Origin: Butyrivibrio hungatei | GTDB taxonomy: Bacteria > Bacillota > Clostridia > Lachnospirales > Lachnospiraceae | NCBI RefSeq assembly: GCF_900101605.1 | Contig: NZ_FMUR01000017.1 | Coordinates: 27,304 to 91,303 of the forward strand | Length of the DNA: 64,000 nt | Reading direction: 5' to 3' | Shown: piece by piece, positions 7,413 through 17,091 of the stretch | Layout: each line of letters begins with the position of its first letter | Position numbering within the stretch: the stretch's first letter is position 1 | Translations under genes and position numbers: made by a program | The notes under the pieces: model-generated | The model's database searches: none | Told to the model about the DNA's origin: nothing | What the model saw: the letters and a program-made list of their open reading frames with translations, nothing else

Positions 7413-9425
7413 ATGAAAACAAAGAGAGGATCTCTAAAAAGAACCCTGTTAACCAAGATTATTATCTATTCTGCAGTTATCATCATTATCATTTCTCAGA
7501 TAAGTATAAAACTTGCAGTAGATAATATTGAGCCAATGACCTACAGCATACTTGCCGATGAATCTGTAGCTTACGCAAAAGAGATACAGAGCTGGTGGAA
7601 CAGTGTGAAAGAAAGGGTGGCTCAGACAGCGTCAGTTATCGGTAATTCACCGAATATTTCCCATGCGGATATGCAAAGTCTTCTTACAAAACTTACACAG
7701 AACGATCCCGATTCACAGGATGTGTATATGGCATATGGAAATGAGTCGTTTTTTATTGACGGATCTGGATGGGTTCCCGACAGTACATTTGTATTTACCG
7801 ACAGGCCGTGGTATATAGGAGCACTTTCAAATAACGGAAGCGTCTATTCATCAGAGCCTTACATTGATGCGTCTACAGGTAAGACCTGTCTTGCGTGCTC
7901 GGTAATGATAAGTGACAATGTTGTCCTTAGCAGTGACATCAACTTTGACAAGGTTGTTGAGAAAGTCGACAACTTTAGTTCCTATGCTCAGGATACAAGA
8001 TATTACATCATAAACAAAGAGACCAAAGACATTCTCATAAGCAGTATTAAGGAAAGTGTGGGACAGACACTTTTAGATACTACAGATCCTGTAGCAAAGG
8101 CACTTGCAGGTGTATGTGATTCTCTTAATACTTCTGTTGTTGCCGATAAGAGCAAGATAAAGACAATCAAAACAGATATTGGCGGAATGATGGTTGTCGC
8201 AACAGATATTGAGGGAACATCATGGATTGTTGTAAGTGCTGTACCCTCCACACTTTTAGGTAACAGCATAGTTAAAGTAATGACGCTTACAATGTCGGTA
8301 GGACTGATACTTATGATACTGATGTCAGTATTGATGTACTTTACCATCAGTAAATCGATAGGACCTGTAAATACGGTAACTGAGAGACTTACAGATATCA
8401 GCAGAGGTGATTTTACAGTAGCGCTTGTTCCTGAAGGAAACAACGAAATCACAACTTTGAGCGAAAGCCTCAATGCTTATATAGAAAAAATGAGATCTAC
8501 GCTTAACAGCTTGTCCGGTATATCAAGTGAAATGAACAGCCGGGCGGGAGAGTGCTTTGACATTTCGCACAGCCTTTCGGGAGCCAACGAGAATCAGAGT
8601 GAGTCGATAGAAAAGCTTAATAGGACGCTAAATTCCATGACGGAAGCGATAAAAGAGATTGCAGAGGCAGCAGGAGATCTTGCAACAACTTCCGGCCAGC
8701 TTGCAACAAGTGCCGAGGGTGTACGTGTCCTTTGTGATGAGACTATGGAAGCTTCCGGAAAAGGAAAAGAAGAGATGGGGCTTATGACAAGAAGTGTTAA
8801 GACGCTCAATAATACCATAAATGAGCTGACATCTCTTATTAAAGCTACAGCAAAGTCAGTTGAGGAGATCACGGGAATTACCGAGACTATCAATGCAATT
8901 TCCGCTCAGACCAATCTTCTTTCGCTAAATGCGTCAATTGAAGCCGCAAGAGCGGGGGAGATGGGTAAAGGATTTGCGGTTGTAGCTCAGGAAGTCGGAG
9001 CTCTTGCAAATCAGTCCTCGGAAGCTACAGACAATATAAGAAGACTGATTGATGATGTAACAAAGAATATCGAAGATATAAATAAAAAAGCCGATATCTG
9101 CGTAAAAGATATGGAAGCCTGCATGAGCGGTGTTGAAGGCGCAAACGGATCGTTTAATAAAATTTTTGAAGATGTAAGTAAGGCCACGGATGGAATTGTT
9201 GAGATCGCAGGCGGCATAGAGAGAATAAACGGCGTTGCTTCAAATAATGCGGAAACTACCAAAGAGCAGGTTCAAAGCATAAATGAAGTTCTTGGACTCA
9301 GCGACGTTATTGTCACAGAGAGCAATAAACTTCGAAAAGAGACTGAAAATATAACAACCGTATCCGAAAACCTCAGCAAATACTCGGATGAGATCAACTC
9401 AGATCTTGCACAGTACACGCTGTGA
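7413..9425 (+). CDS. Methyl-accepting chemotaxis protein with large sensor domain
   Basis: A 670-residue transmembrane chemoreceptor. It has an N-terminal helix (about residues 13-33), an extracellular double-Cache-like sensor (about 35-285, with a DRPWYIGAL segment typical of dCache), a second membrane helix (about 288-312), a HAMP domain, and a long signalling coiled coil. The hairpin tip, near residues 491-530, reads [17 protein letters not shown], which contacts CheA and CheW. dCache sensors usually bind small ligands such as amino acids or organic acids. The ligand here is unknown. The gene has its own promoter and terminator. The start is supported by AAGGAG at 7400-7405. Confidence 0.93.
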   Translation: MKTKRGSLKRTLLTKIIIYSAVIIIIISQISIKLAVDNIEPMTYSILADESVAYAKEIQSWWNSVKERVAQTASVIGNSPNISHADMQSLLTKLTQNDPDSQDVYMAYGNESFFIDGSGWVPDSTFVFTDRPWYIGALSNNGSVYSSEPYIDASTGKTCLACSVMISDNVVLSSDINFDKVVEKVDNFSSYAQDTRYYIINKETKDILISSIKESVGQTLLDTTDPVAKALAGVCDSLNTSVVADKSKIKTIKTDIGGMMVVATDIEGTSWIVVSAVPSTLLGNSIVKVMTLTMSVGLILMILMSVLMYFTISKSIGPVNTVTERLTDISRGDFTVALVPEGNNEITTLSESLNAYIEKMRSTLNSLSGISSEMNSRAGECFDISHSLSGANENQSESIEKLNRTLNSMTEAIKEIAEAAGDLATTSGQLATSAEGVRVLCDETMEASGKGKEEMGLMTRSVKTLNNTINELTSLIKATAKSVEEITGITETINAISAQTNLLSLNASIEAARAGEMGKGFAVVAQEVGALANQSSEATDNIRRLIDDVTKNIEDINKKADICVKDMEACMSGVEGANGSFNKIFEDVSKATDGIVEIAGGIERINGVASNNAETTKEQVQSINEVLGLSDVIVTESNKLRKETENITTVSENLSKYSDEINSDLAQYTL

Positions 9426-9479
9426 GCGGTATTATTCGGCAAATAGATACTCTTTTCCAAAATAAAAATATGATCACGG

Positions 9480-9513
9480 ACTCCCGGACTCGATATGAGT
9501 TCGGGAGTTTTTT
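9480..9513 (+). terminator. Rho-independent terminator of the chemoreceptor gene
   Basis: ACTCCCGGACTC (9480-9491) pairs with GAGTTCGGGAGT (9497-9508) over 12 bp with one wobble, followed by T residues to 9513. I see no gene in the rest of the gap to 9731. Confidence 0.9.
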
Positions 9514-9730
9514 ATTGAACGAGGAAATTTCTCTGAAATTCCCTATGTAACGGCAAGACAGGACACCGGTACATTGTGACAAATGTCATATCAAAAATGA
9601 CTCCGCACACTGTTCTGCGGGGATTTAAGAAAGTATTATGGTCTCATAAGAGATAGCGAACAAGATGCCAATTGATCGGCGTCAGAAAAAATATTGAATT
9701 AAAATACGGAAAAAGAAAAGGGAGATGGAT

Positions 9731-10672
9731 ATGAGTACAAGTGTAGTTGCAATAGACAATCTGGTAAAAAGATACGGTGACAAAGTTGCGGTCGATCACT
9801 TTTCGCTTGATGTAAAAGAAGGTGAGATACTTGGACTTTTGGGGCCGAACGGATCGGGCAAGACAACAACCATTAACTGCCTTCTTGCACTTCTTAAGTA
9901 TGACAAGGGTTCGGTGACAATCTTTGGAAAAGAGATGAAACCCGAAAGCTATGATATAAAGTCGGAAATCGGCGTTGTTATGCAGAATGTGGCAGTCGTT
10001 GAGACTTTAAATGTATATGAGAATGTGGATTTCTTTTGCGGATTGTATATAAAAGACAAGGCTTTAAGAAAAAAGTATGTTGAAGAAGCACTTGAATTTA
10101 CAGGTCTCACTGAATATAAGAAGTACAAGCCGATGAAATTGTCGGGAGGACTTCTTCGAAGACTCAATATAGCCTGCGGAATAGCGCATAAGCCAAAACT
10201 CATAATCTTCGATGAGCCGACCGTTGCGGTAGATCCTCAGTCGAGAAATGCAATCCTTGAAGGCATCAGGAAGATAAATAAGGACGGCGCAACGATCATA
10301 TATACGTCTCACTACATGGAAGAGGTTGAAGAACTTTGCACCAGGATCGTAATCATGGATCACGGCAGGAATGTAGCGAGCGGAACGGCAAAGGAACTTA
10401 AATCATCACTTGTAAATCGTGAGACCATAAGGATTGGTATTCCCAACAGAACCGATAAGATCTTTGCCGATATCAAAGAGATAAATCACGTCTATAAGGT
10501 CAAAGAGGATGGCGAAGATCTTGTGATCAAGTGCGACGGAGGAGAGCACAATCTTGTTCATGTTCTAAGTTATCTCACCGACAATAACATTCCTTTTGGC
10601 CATGTATCGACGCAGCTGCCTACACTCAACGACGTATTTCTTGAGATCACGGGAAAGGAGCTCAGAGACTGA
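9731..10672 (+). CDS. ABC-2 type exporter ATP-binding protein
   Basis: A 313-residue ABC ATPase. Walker A GPNGSGKTT is at about residues 37-45, the signature LSGGLLRRLNIACG near 138, and Walker B LIIFDEPTVAVD near 156. The C-terminal extension is typical of drug or bacteriocin exporters with separate ABC-2 permeases. The start at 9731 is chosen over the ATG at 9725 because AGGGAG at 9719-9724 leaves six bases of spacing. It is the first gene of a five-gene operon with overlapping ends: ATPase, two permeases, kinase and regulator. The substrate is unknown; the layout is like exporters for toxic peptides or lipids that are controlled by their own two-component system. Confidence 0.9.
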   Translation: MSTSVVAIDNLVKRYGDKVAVDHFSLDVKEGEILGLLGPNGSGKTTTINCLLALLKYDKGSVTIFGKEMKPESYDIKSEIGVVMQNVAVVETLNVYENVDFFCGLYIKDKALRKKYVEEALEFTGLTEYKKYKPMKLSGGLLRRLNIACGIAHKPKLIIFDEPTVAVDPQSRNAILEGIRKINKDGATIIYTSHYMEEVEELCTRIVIMDHGRNVASGTAKELKSSLVNRETIRIGIPNRTDKIFADIKEINHVYKVKEDGEDLVIKCDGGEHNLVHVLSYLTDNNIPFGHVSTQLPTLNDVFLEITGKELRD

Positions 10673-11820
10673 TGTTTGGAAGAATGTTCATATATAAATT
10701 AAAAGAACTTGTAAGAAACCGCTTCCTTATCGGATGGAATTTTCTTTTTCCCCTTGTTCTTGCGACAGCTTTTTATCTTGGATTCGGAAATATGATAAAA
10801 GACGATCCGGATTCTTTTAAGGCAATAGATGTCGGATATGTAAACACTGCCGGAGAAGATACGAATTTTCATAAGGTGATCGGCGAACTGTCGGAGGAGA
10901 CAAGTGACCATGCGGATATCTTGAATGTATCTGAGTATACTTCCGAAGAAGAGGCAATGAAAGACCTTAAAGGCGAGGGTGGTATCTACGGAATATATGT
11001 CGATGACGGCAATGAGATCAAGACGATAGTTCCTTTCAACGGATATAGAGCTACAGCGCTTAATCAGATAGTGCGCGAATATGAAAACAAGATAACCCTT
11101 ATCGGGAATATTGCGAAGGATCATCCTGAGAATCTGGACACTGCGCTTGAGCTGGTGACAAAAGACATGAATATTGCAAAAGAGTATGATTTTGGATCCG
11201 GTATTTCTCTTTACCTTCAGTATTTCTTTGCTCTTATCGCGATGGCTTCACTTTTTGGCTCGTGGATAAGTACGGAGATGATCGAAGGTATGTGCGCAAA
11301 TCATACGGAGAAGGGTAAAAGATTTGAATGTGCACCCGTAAGTAAGCTTATGTCGATAGCCTCCGGCGTTCTTGCGGGAGCATCCATGCAAGCCGTATCA
11401 AATGCGATAGTTGTCATTTATATAGAGTATGTACTTAAAATAAAATTCGGTATTCCGCTGTGGAACGTGATACTTATCACAACTCTCGGAAGCGGACTTG
11501 GAATATCGATGGGAGTCCTTATTGGAGCACTCGTAAAAAACAAAAGACTCTTTGATATTATTCCCATTGTATTTTCTATGACCTGCTCATTTTGCAGCGG
11601 ACTTATGTGGGATCAGATAAGGCAGATGATACAAGCCAATGCGCCGATCCTTAATAAGATCAATCCTGCGGCACTGTTGGTTGATTGCCTGTATACGAGA
11701 GCGACTTACGGAACCATAGATGTATATTATCAGGATATCGGAATTATGAGCATTATGATAATAGGCGCTTTGACAATAAGTGCAGTCTTGTTAAGGAGGA
11801 GAAGATATGTCAGTCTTTAA
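10672..11820 (+). CDS. ABC-2 type permease, first subunit
   Basis: A 382-residue membrane protein. One N-terminal membrane helix (about residues 20-40) is followed by an extracellular domain of some 130 residues and then five or six C-terminal helices, the usual ABC2_membrane_3 layout. The start codon overlaps the stop of the ATPase gene by one base (TGATG). It would form the export channel together with the next permease. Nothing in the sequence indicates the substrate. Confidence 0.87.
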   Translation: MFGRMFIYKLKELVRNRFLIGWNFLFPLVLATAFYLGFGNMIKDDPDSFKAIDVGYVNTAGEDTNFHKVIGELSEETSDHADILNVSEYTSEEEAMKDLKGEGGIYGIYVDDGNEIKTIVPFNGYRATALNQIVREYENKITLIGNIAKDHPENLDTALELVTKDMNIAKEYDFGSGISLYLQYFFALIAMASLFGSWISTEMIEGMCANHTEKGKRFECAPVSKLMSIASGVLAGASMQAVSNAIVVIYIEYVLKIKFGIPLWNVILITTLGSGLGISMGVLIGALVKNKRLFDIIPIVFSMTCSFCSGLMWDQIRQMIQANAPILNKINPAALLVDCLYTRATYGTIDVYYQDIGIMSIMIIGALTISAVLLRRRRYVSL

Positions 11821-12970
11821 TGCAATGATAATATCGTTAAAAGCATATGTGATCACGATACTGGTATACTTTCTATTGTTTGCGGTTGTCGGAAATATGC
11901 AGGCAAAAGCCGCTTCATCAGAAAAGAGCAATATCTTTGAAGAAGTTGTGATATCGGTTGCGGTTACGGATAATGATAATACAGGCTTAAGTAAGGCACT
12001 TGTAGATTATCTGAAAGAAACCCAGAATGTTGTAGATCCCAAAACCGACGACCTAAGGACTATGAATGACAATGTAAGATTTTCGATTTATGACTATGCA
12101 CTCATAATCCCACAGGGATTTGAAGATAAGATCCTATCTGGTGACACGGAGGGTGCTGTGTCATACATAGTTCCCGGAACAACGGCGTCGCAGTTTCTTC
12201 TTACAGAAAAAATAGATAACTATCTAAGCGATGTTGTAATATACTTAAAGAGTGGTTACAGCAAGGATGAAGCCATTAAACTTACGCATGATCAGATGAT
12301 AGATCTTTCCGATACGCATGTTGTGGTTATGGACAATGATGATAATAATCATAAATCTTTTTATGCATCCATGTTTTCATTTAACGGCTACACACTCATG
12401 ATGCTCTTGTGTGTCTGCTGTGCATGCACGTGGTCTGTTATGAAGGACAGAAACGTGTCTGAGCGTATTGCCGTAAGCGGTATGCACTTTTTTACCAGAA
12501 ATGCAGCGGCGGTAGGAGCCGTGCTTACTATCGGCTTTGCGATAACATCACTTGTAATAGTGGTAGTCAGGATCATGGGACGCGGGAATGTTGACGATAA
12601 GTTTATGTACTATGCGCTTGATGTATATGCTCTCATGACCGTAGGAATCGGAATGGCATATTTTATTTGCTCGATCACTGTCAGTGACAATCTGATCAAC
12701 ATGATAGCCAATATGATCGTGCTGTCTATGAGCTTTTTGTGCGGTATATTTGTGGATGCGCAGTTTTTATCTGAATCTATACTTAAGGTTGCTCATTTTC
12801 TGCCTCTTTACTGGTATGCCAGAGCCCTTAAATTTATTAACGATACGAAGGTTGATCAAATTTTGGGAGGACAGTTTATAACCTACCTTGTTATAGAAGT
12901 CTTATTTGCTCTTGTTTTCTTTGCGGCAGGTATGGTTATATCCAAGAAAAAAGAACAATATGCTGTTTGA
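11807..12970 (+). CDS. ABC-2 type permease, second subunit
   Basis: A 387-residue paralogue of the preceding permease with the same layout: an N-terminal helix, a large extracellular loop (about residues 35-195) and six C-terminal helices. It starts 14 bases inside the end of the upstream gene, behind AAGGAGGAG at 11793-11801. Two non-identical half-transporters with one ATPase suggest a heterodimeric channel. The C-terminal coding region overlaps the start of the kinase gene by 11 bases. Confidence 0.87.
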   Translation: MSVFNAMIISLKAYVITILVYFLLFAVVGNMQAKAASSEKSNIFEEVVISVAVTDNDNTGLSKALVDYLKETQNVVDPKTDDLRTMNDNVRFSIYDYALIIPQGFEDKILSGDTEGAVSYIVPGTTASQFLLTEKIDNYLSDVVIYLKSGYSKDEAIKLTHDQMIDLSDTHVVVMDNDDNNHKSFYASMFSFNGYTLMMLLCVCCACTWSVMKDRNVSERIAVSGMHFFTRNAAAVGAVLTIGFAITSLVIVVVRIMGRGNVDDKFMYYALDVYALMTVGIGMAYFICSITVSDNLINMIANMIVLSMSFLCGIFVDAQFLSESILKVAHFLPLYWYARALKFINDTKVDQILGGQFITYLVIEVLFALVFFAAGMVISKKKEQYAV

Positions 12971-13952
12971 TGTAATTATCCGTTTACTGTTGGCAGTTGG
13001 TTTAATAAGTTTTATAAATGCAAATGGCATTACAACCGGCGGGGTTGTAGTGTCTGTTTGCGTTTTTTTGATATTGGAAGTGAGTCTTCTTTGTGACAAC
13101 AAAAATGTATGCTATGCGCTTACTGCATCTTCATTTGTTATCGCAGCTCTTTTTTCGGGAAAGCCTTTTAACGGAGCGCATTTTATGATGCTTGTGATGT
13201 TTGGTGGCTTTGCGATCATCTCACTTATCCTTTATGAAAAGATGATGAAGTACAAGAAGCTTTTGAATATGACAAGGGATGACAGTAAAGAGCTTGAAAA
13301 GATGCTTGAAGAAAAGAATAAGCGTCTTATGTCCGAACAGGACCAGCAGGTTCATCTTGCAACTCTTGCTGAGAGAAACAGGATAGCAAGAGAGATCCAT
13401 GACAATGTAGGACACCTTCTTTCAAGGGGGATACTTCTGCTTGGCGCGATCGCAACGGTCAATAAGGATGAAAAACTAAAACCTCAGCTTGATATGCTTG
13501 CGGGAACACTGGACGAATCCATGGAAAAGATGAGATCTTCCGTGCACGATCTTCATGATGATTCCATCGATCTTAAAAAGAATCTCGAAGATATAATAAG
13601 TGAGCTAAAAAACTATGAAGTAACTACAGACCTTGATCTTGACGAGGAATTTGATATTAAGATCAAGCTGTCCTTGATAGGTATATTAAAAGAAGCCGTC
13701 ACCAATATAATTAAGCATTCAAACGGTGACAGCGTCTCAATAATACTTCAAAGAAATTACAGCTTTTGCAGTCTTTCCGTGACTGATAACGGGAATGTGC
13801 CGGATGATGAAAAAGACAGGATTCTTGCCGGAAACATAGATGGCATAGGGCTTCAAAATATATTAAACAGAGCAAGGTCTCTGGGGGGCGATGCCTATTT
13901 TTATACAGACGAGGGATTTACCGTCTTTGCAAGACTTCCGTTAGAACACTGA
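12960..13952 (+). CDS. Sensor histidine kinase, NarL/DesK type
   Basis: A 330-residue kinase. The first ~95 residues hold four or so hydrophobic helices, consistent with a membrane-embedded sensor and no large external domain. A coiled linker leads to the HisKA_3 motif RNRIAREIHDNVGH near residue 139, whose His is the phosphorylation site. The HATPase region follows with ILKEAVTNIIKHS near 241 and IGLQNI near 300. The ATG at 12960 is used because translation from the more distant upstream frame would overlap the permease. It has no clear ribosome binding site and is probably translated by coupling. It would phosphorylate the LuxR-type regulator encoded next. Confidence 0.88.
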   Translation: MLFDVIIRLLLAVGLISFINANGITTGGVVVSVCVFLILEVSLLCDNKNVCYALTASSFVIAALFSGKPFNGAHFMMLVMFGGFAIISLILYEKMMKYKKLLNMTRDDSKELEKMLEEKNKRLMSEQDQQVHLATLAERNRIAREIHDNVGHLLSRGILLLGAIATVNKDEKLKPQLDMLAGTLDESMEKMRSSVHDLHDDSIDLKKNLEDIISELKNYEVTTDLDLDEEFDIKIKLSLIGILKEAVTNIIKHSNGDSVSIILQRNYSFCSLSVTDNGNVPDDEKDRILAGNIDGIGLQNILNRARSLGGDAYFYTDEGFTVFARLPLEH

Positions 13953-13967
13953 GAATGGAGCATATAT

Positions 13968-14651
13968 ATGGCGACTAATGACAATAAAGGTAATAAAGAT
14001 AATAAAGACAAAAAGATATTGCTGATAGATGATGATGAACTGATCACCGTTGCACTTGAGACGATCATTAATTCCGAAGAAGGCTTTACGATCGTCGGCA
14101 AAGGAGGGAGCGGGCGCGAGGGCGTCGAGCTCTATGATAAGTTAAGCCCCGATCTTCTTTTGATGGACATCAGAATGGCTGATATGAACGGCCTTGAAGC
14201 GGCCGAGGAAATATTAAAAAAACACAAAGACGCCGTGATTCTGTTCCTGACAACATTTTCGGATGATGAGTATATAGTAAAAGCATTAAAGCTTGGCGTC
14301 AGAGGGTATCTTTTAAAACAGGACTATAAGTCGCTCACTTCTGCGCTCAAAGCGGCGATGAGCGGTCAGAGCGTATTTGGAGGAGCTATAGTCGATAAGA
14401 TCCCGACACTTATGAATGTCCCTGCCGCCGCGGGTGAATCGCAGTTTGATTACAGATCCAAAGATATCACAGAAAAAGAGTATGAAGTCATCCAGCTTGT
14501 GGCTGAAGGATATTCAAACAAGGAGATAGCGGGTAAGCTTTTTCTTTCGGAGGGAACTGTCAGAAATTACCGCTCAGTGATACTTGAAAAACTTGAACTT
14601 CGTGACAGAACGCAGCTTGCAATTTTTTATCTTAAAAACTGCGAAAAATAG
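13968..14651 (+). CDS. Response regulator, NarL/LuxR family
   Basis: A 227-residue two-domain regulator. The receiver domain shows the acidic pocket DDDE near residues 18-21, the phosphoacceptor Asp in LLMDIRM near 66, and a conserved Lys in LLKQD near 116. The C-terminal GerE helix-turn-helix reads SNKEIAGKLFLSEGTVRNY near 182-200. It is the obvious partner of the upstream kinase and probably controls the exporter operon from the promoter region before 9731. The N terminus carries an unusual Asn/Lys/Asp-rich stretch (NDNKGNKDNKDKK) before the first strand. Confidence 0.9.
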   Translation: MATNDNKGNKDNKDKKILLIDDDELITVALETIINSEEGFTIVGKGGSGREGVELYDKLSPDLLLMDIRMADMNGLEAAEEILKKHKDAVILFLTTFSDDEYIVKALKLGVRGYLLKQDYKSLTSALKAAMSGQSVFGGAIVDKIPTLMNVPAAAGESQFDYRSKDITEKEYEVIQLVAEGYSNKEIAGKLFLSEGTVRNYRSVILEKLELRDRTQLAIFYLKNCEK

Positions 14652-14671
14652 CTGTTAAAGAGGATATAAAC

Positions 14672-15436
14672 ATGGATACAAAAATTTTTTTACTTGAAGA
14701 TGATGATGCAATAGGAATGGGGCTTACATACTCGCTCGAAAAAGAGGGCTACGCGGTTACTCATGTAAAGACATGCAAAGAGGCGCGTAGCGAGTGGGCA
14801 TCCGATAAGTGCGATATTGCAATTCTCGATATCAACCTTCCTGACGGAAACGGTTATGATATCTGCAAGATGATAAAGGAAAAATGCAACGTTCCCGTGA
14901 TATTTCTGACTGCGTCCGATGCGGAAGTAAACGTAGTTATGGGACTTGAAATGGGCGCTGATGATTATATATGCAAGCCGTTTAGAGTAAACGAGCTAAT
15001 GGCAAGGATCAGAGCAGTTCTAAGACGAAGCGGAAACGTCAATGATAATGCTCAAGGAGACTTTGCGAATGGCAACGGTGCTCAAGGAGGCAACGCCCAA
15101 AATGGCAATTTTGCCTCAAATATAATGAAAATAGCCGACATCACCATATACACAAATGAAGCAAAAGTCACAAGATTTAACAGCGACACAAACGCTGAAG
15201 AATCAATCGAGCTTACGGCTCTTGAATACAGACTTCTTCTTGCTTTTTGCAACAACAGAGGAATAGTCCTTTCAAGGAAAAATCTCCTTGAAGATATGTG
15301 GGATGTAAGCGGCGATTTCGTAAATGGAAATACACTTACCGTATATATAAAAAGGCTTCGCGACAAGATAGAAAAAGACCCCGCAAATCCGCTTATCATA
15401 AAAACAGTCCGCGGACTCGGCTACATTATGATGTAA
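14672..15436 (+). CDS. Response regulator, OmpR/PhoB family, orphan
   Basis: A 254-residue regulator with a receiver domain (phosphoacceptor Asp in ILDINLPDG near residue 52, Lys in CKPF near 102) and a winged-helix DNA-binding domain (about 156-254, ending GLGYIM). Between them lies a repetitive Asn/Gly/Ala-rich linker of about 25 residues that is absent from typical members. The receiver resembles regulators of envelope-stress systems of the VanR/Bce kind. No kinase gene follows; instead there is a short hydrophobic remnant and a decayed gene. It may now be driven by another kinase, such as the NarL-type kinase just upstream, but cross-talk between these families is uncommon. Confidence 0.88.
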   Translation: MDTKIFLLEDDDAIGMGLTYSLEKEGYAVTHVKTCKEARSEWASDKCDIAILDINLPDGNGYDICKMIKEKCNVPVIFLTASDAEVNVVMGLEMGADDYICKPFRVNELMARIRAVLRRSGNVNDNAQGDFANGNGAQGGNAQNGNFASNIMKIADITIYTNEAKVTRFNSDTNAEESIELTALEYRLLLAFCNNRGIVLSRKNLLEDMWDVSGDFVNGNTLTVYIKRLRDKIEKDPANPLIIKTVRGLGYIMM

Positions 15437-15441
15437 GTCAG

Positions 15442-15513
15442 CTGTTTAGCTTGAAGAACTTTATTTCTTTTGCGGTTTTTTATGCAATATTTATTGCAAT
15501 AGTGATAAAATAA
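15442..15513 (+). pseudogene. Possible remnant of a sensor-kinase N terminus
   Basis: Directly after the orphan regulator an open frame without an ATG encodes LFSLKNFISFAVFYAIFIAI, a basic residue followed by a membrane helix, and then stops. OmpR-type regulators are normally followed by their kinase, whose N terminus looks like this. I take it as a possible fragment of a deleted kinase. At this length it could also be chance. Confidence 0.25.
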
Positions 15514-15850
15514 TATAAGAGAGACTTTTTTCCATGGTTTGGAAGAAAGAAAAACTTCGGTGGTTGAAGTAAGTGATTTTGTAGAGTATGATAAAAATAA
15601 GTATATTTATAAACTCATTCCAAAAGAAAATATCGCTGTCTTTTTACCAAAATCCCTATTTTATGCGATGGATGCGGAAGTCAATTTCTGAGAGGATATT
15701 ATATGTGATTTTTGAGCTGTAACAGAAAAAAGTACGGAAATCAGCGATAAAGTATTTGATTTACTTGAGAAAGACGGTTATCATAATTATACATGTGACG
15801 ATTCGGATGGAATATAATATGGCGTCACACCAAAGGAAAATATTTTATAA
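15509..15850 (+). pseudogene. Decayed gene with three in-frame stops, family unknown
   Basis: One reading frame reads like protein over about 110 codons, in segments such as YIYKLIPKENIAVFLPKSLF, KSTEISDKVFDLLEKDGYHN and YGVTPKENIL. It is interrupted by two TGA codons and one TAA, all in the same frame. No ATG start with a ribosome binding site is present. Spaced stops without frameshift suggest point-mutation decay of a small soluble protein. I do not recognise the family. It fills the gap between the orphan regulator and the glycosyltransferase. Confidence 0.5.
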
Positions 15851-15861
15851 GGGAAACTGAA

Positions 15862-17064
15862 ATGAGCAAAATCGCGATTTTTACAATGGGAACGCGTGGG
15901 GATGTTCAGCTGTATATCTATTTGGCAGGGAAGCTGATAGAAGAAGGAATCGACACAATTATTGGAACACATCCTTACTGGAAGGATCTTGTCGAAGAGG
16001 CAGGAGTTGGATTTGTTCCCATAGGTTCCAATATAAATATTGAGAAAGAAATGGCTGCAATAAGAGGCAATGGCACCAATCCCATGAGTGGAATCAGGGA
16101 GCAGGAATTTGTCGCAGATTTTTTTCAGGATGCAACTCATGATATTTTGAATGCATGCAAGGGAAAAGACATGGTTATTGTCGGCCACACTATGATCGGA
16201 GCTGTAGAAGCAGAGGCTTTAGGTATTCCCACTATAAATGTAACTCTTCAGAAAGAATCAATTCCCGAGAAACTAAGACAACAGACTGTTTCTGAGAAAG
16301 TTTTGGAGAATTTTGGCTCTAACAGAGCAATAAAACCTTTTAACAATTTGAGAAAAAAATATGGTCTCAGACCGATCAAATCTGTGGATGAGCTCTTTTC
16401 GGACAGGCTCAATCTTATGCCGATCAGCAGGACTGTCAATGACAGAAATCCGTACTGGGAAGCAAAGAATGTGGTTACAGGTTTTTGGTATGAGGACGAT
16501 GTTGATTTTGTTCCCGATGAGAAGCTTAAGAACTTCATGGAAACAGGTGATAAGCCTGTAGTTTTGTCATTTGGTTCGATGTCCTATGAGGATGATGTCG
16601 TAGCCGATAAGCTTGATAAGTTCATCAAGGCATTTGAGGCAACAGACACTAAAGCTATCATTCAGGGATTTCAGAAGAACATAGCGACTAATTACAAGCT
16701 CCCTGACAGTATTATGTCATGCGGAGATGTGCCACACAGCTGGTTATTTAGTCGATCAAGATATGTTATACATCATTGCGGCTTTGGAACTTGTGCTGCA
16801 TCTATGGTTTATGGAGTTCCGTCAATACCTATTCCGTATATGGCGGAGCATGTTAAGTATGCAATAAAGTTAAACGACCTTGGAATCGCGACCAAGATGG
16901 TAAAAGTCAGTAAAGTCAGCAAGAGAGCAATAATGGATGTGCTTGACGAAATGAATTCTTCATATTATTTCAAAAAAGAAAGGGCAGAGGAGATTTCTAA
17001 GAAAGTCAGAGCCGAGAATGGCTTGGATGATGCAGTACGACGTATAAAAGATGTTTTGCACTGA
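15862..17064 (+). CDS. UDP-glycosyltransferase family protein (GT1/GT28-like)
   Basis: A 400-residue two-domain GT-B enzyme. The N terminus MSKIAIFTMGTRGDVQLYIY has the TMGTRGDVQ acceptor-domain motif seen in sterol and macrolide glucosyltransferases. The C-terminal donor motif HHCGFGTCAASMVYGVPSIP, from about residue 302, has the His, Gly-rich loop and Pro typical of UDP-sugar binding; the more common residue after HHGG is replaced by C and F. Such enzymes add a sugar to a small lipid, macrolide or secondary metabolite in the cytoplasm. The acceptor is not predictable. The lipoprotein gene follows after 27 bases, so the two may share a transcript. Confidence 0.82.
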   Translation: MSKIAIFTMGTRGDVQLYIYLAGKLIEEGIDTIIGTHPYWKDLVEEAGVGFVPIGSNINIEKEMAAIRGNGTNPMSGIREQEFVADFFQDATHDILNACKGKDMVIVGHTMIGAVEAEALGIPTINVTLQKESIPEKLRQQTVSEKVLENFGSNRAIKPFNNLRKKYGLRPIKSVDELFSDRLNLMPISRTVNDRNPYWEAKNVVTGFWYEDDVDFVPDEKLKNFMETGDKPVVLSFGSMSYEDDVVADKLDKFIKAFEATDTKAIIQGFQKNIATNYKLPDSIMSCGDVPHSWLFSRSRYVIHHCGFGTCAASMVYGVPSIPIPYMAEHVKYAIKLNDLGIATKMVKVSKVSKRAIMDVLDEMNSSYYFKKERAEEISKKVRAENGLDDAVRRIKDVLH

Positions 17065-17091
17065 TAGGCCGATATGTTCCGGAGGGTCAGA

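Noticed and set aside
15509..15850. UGA recoding in the interrupted reading frame
   Set aside because: A TAA stop also interrupts it, and no selenocysteine insertion element or selA/selB genes are in the window.
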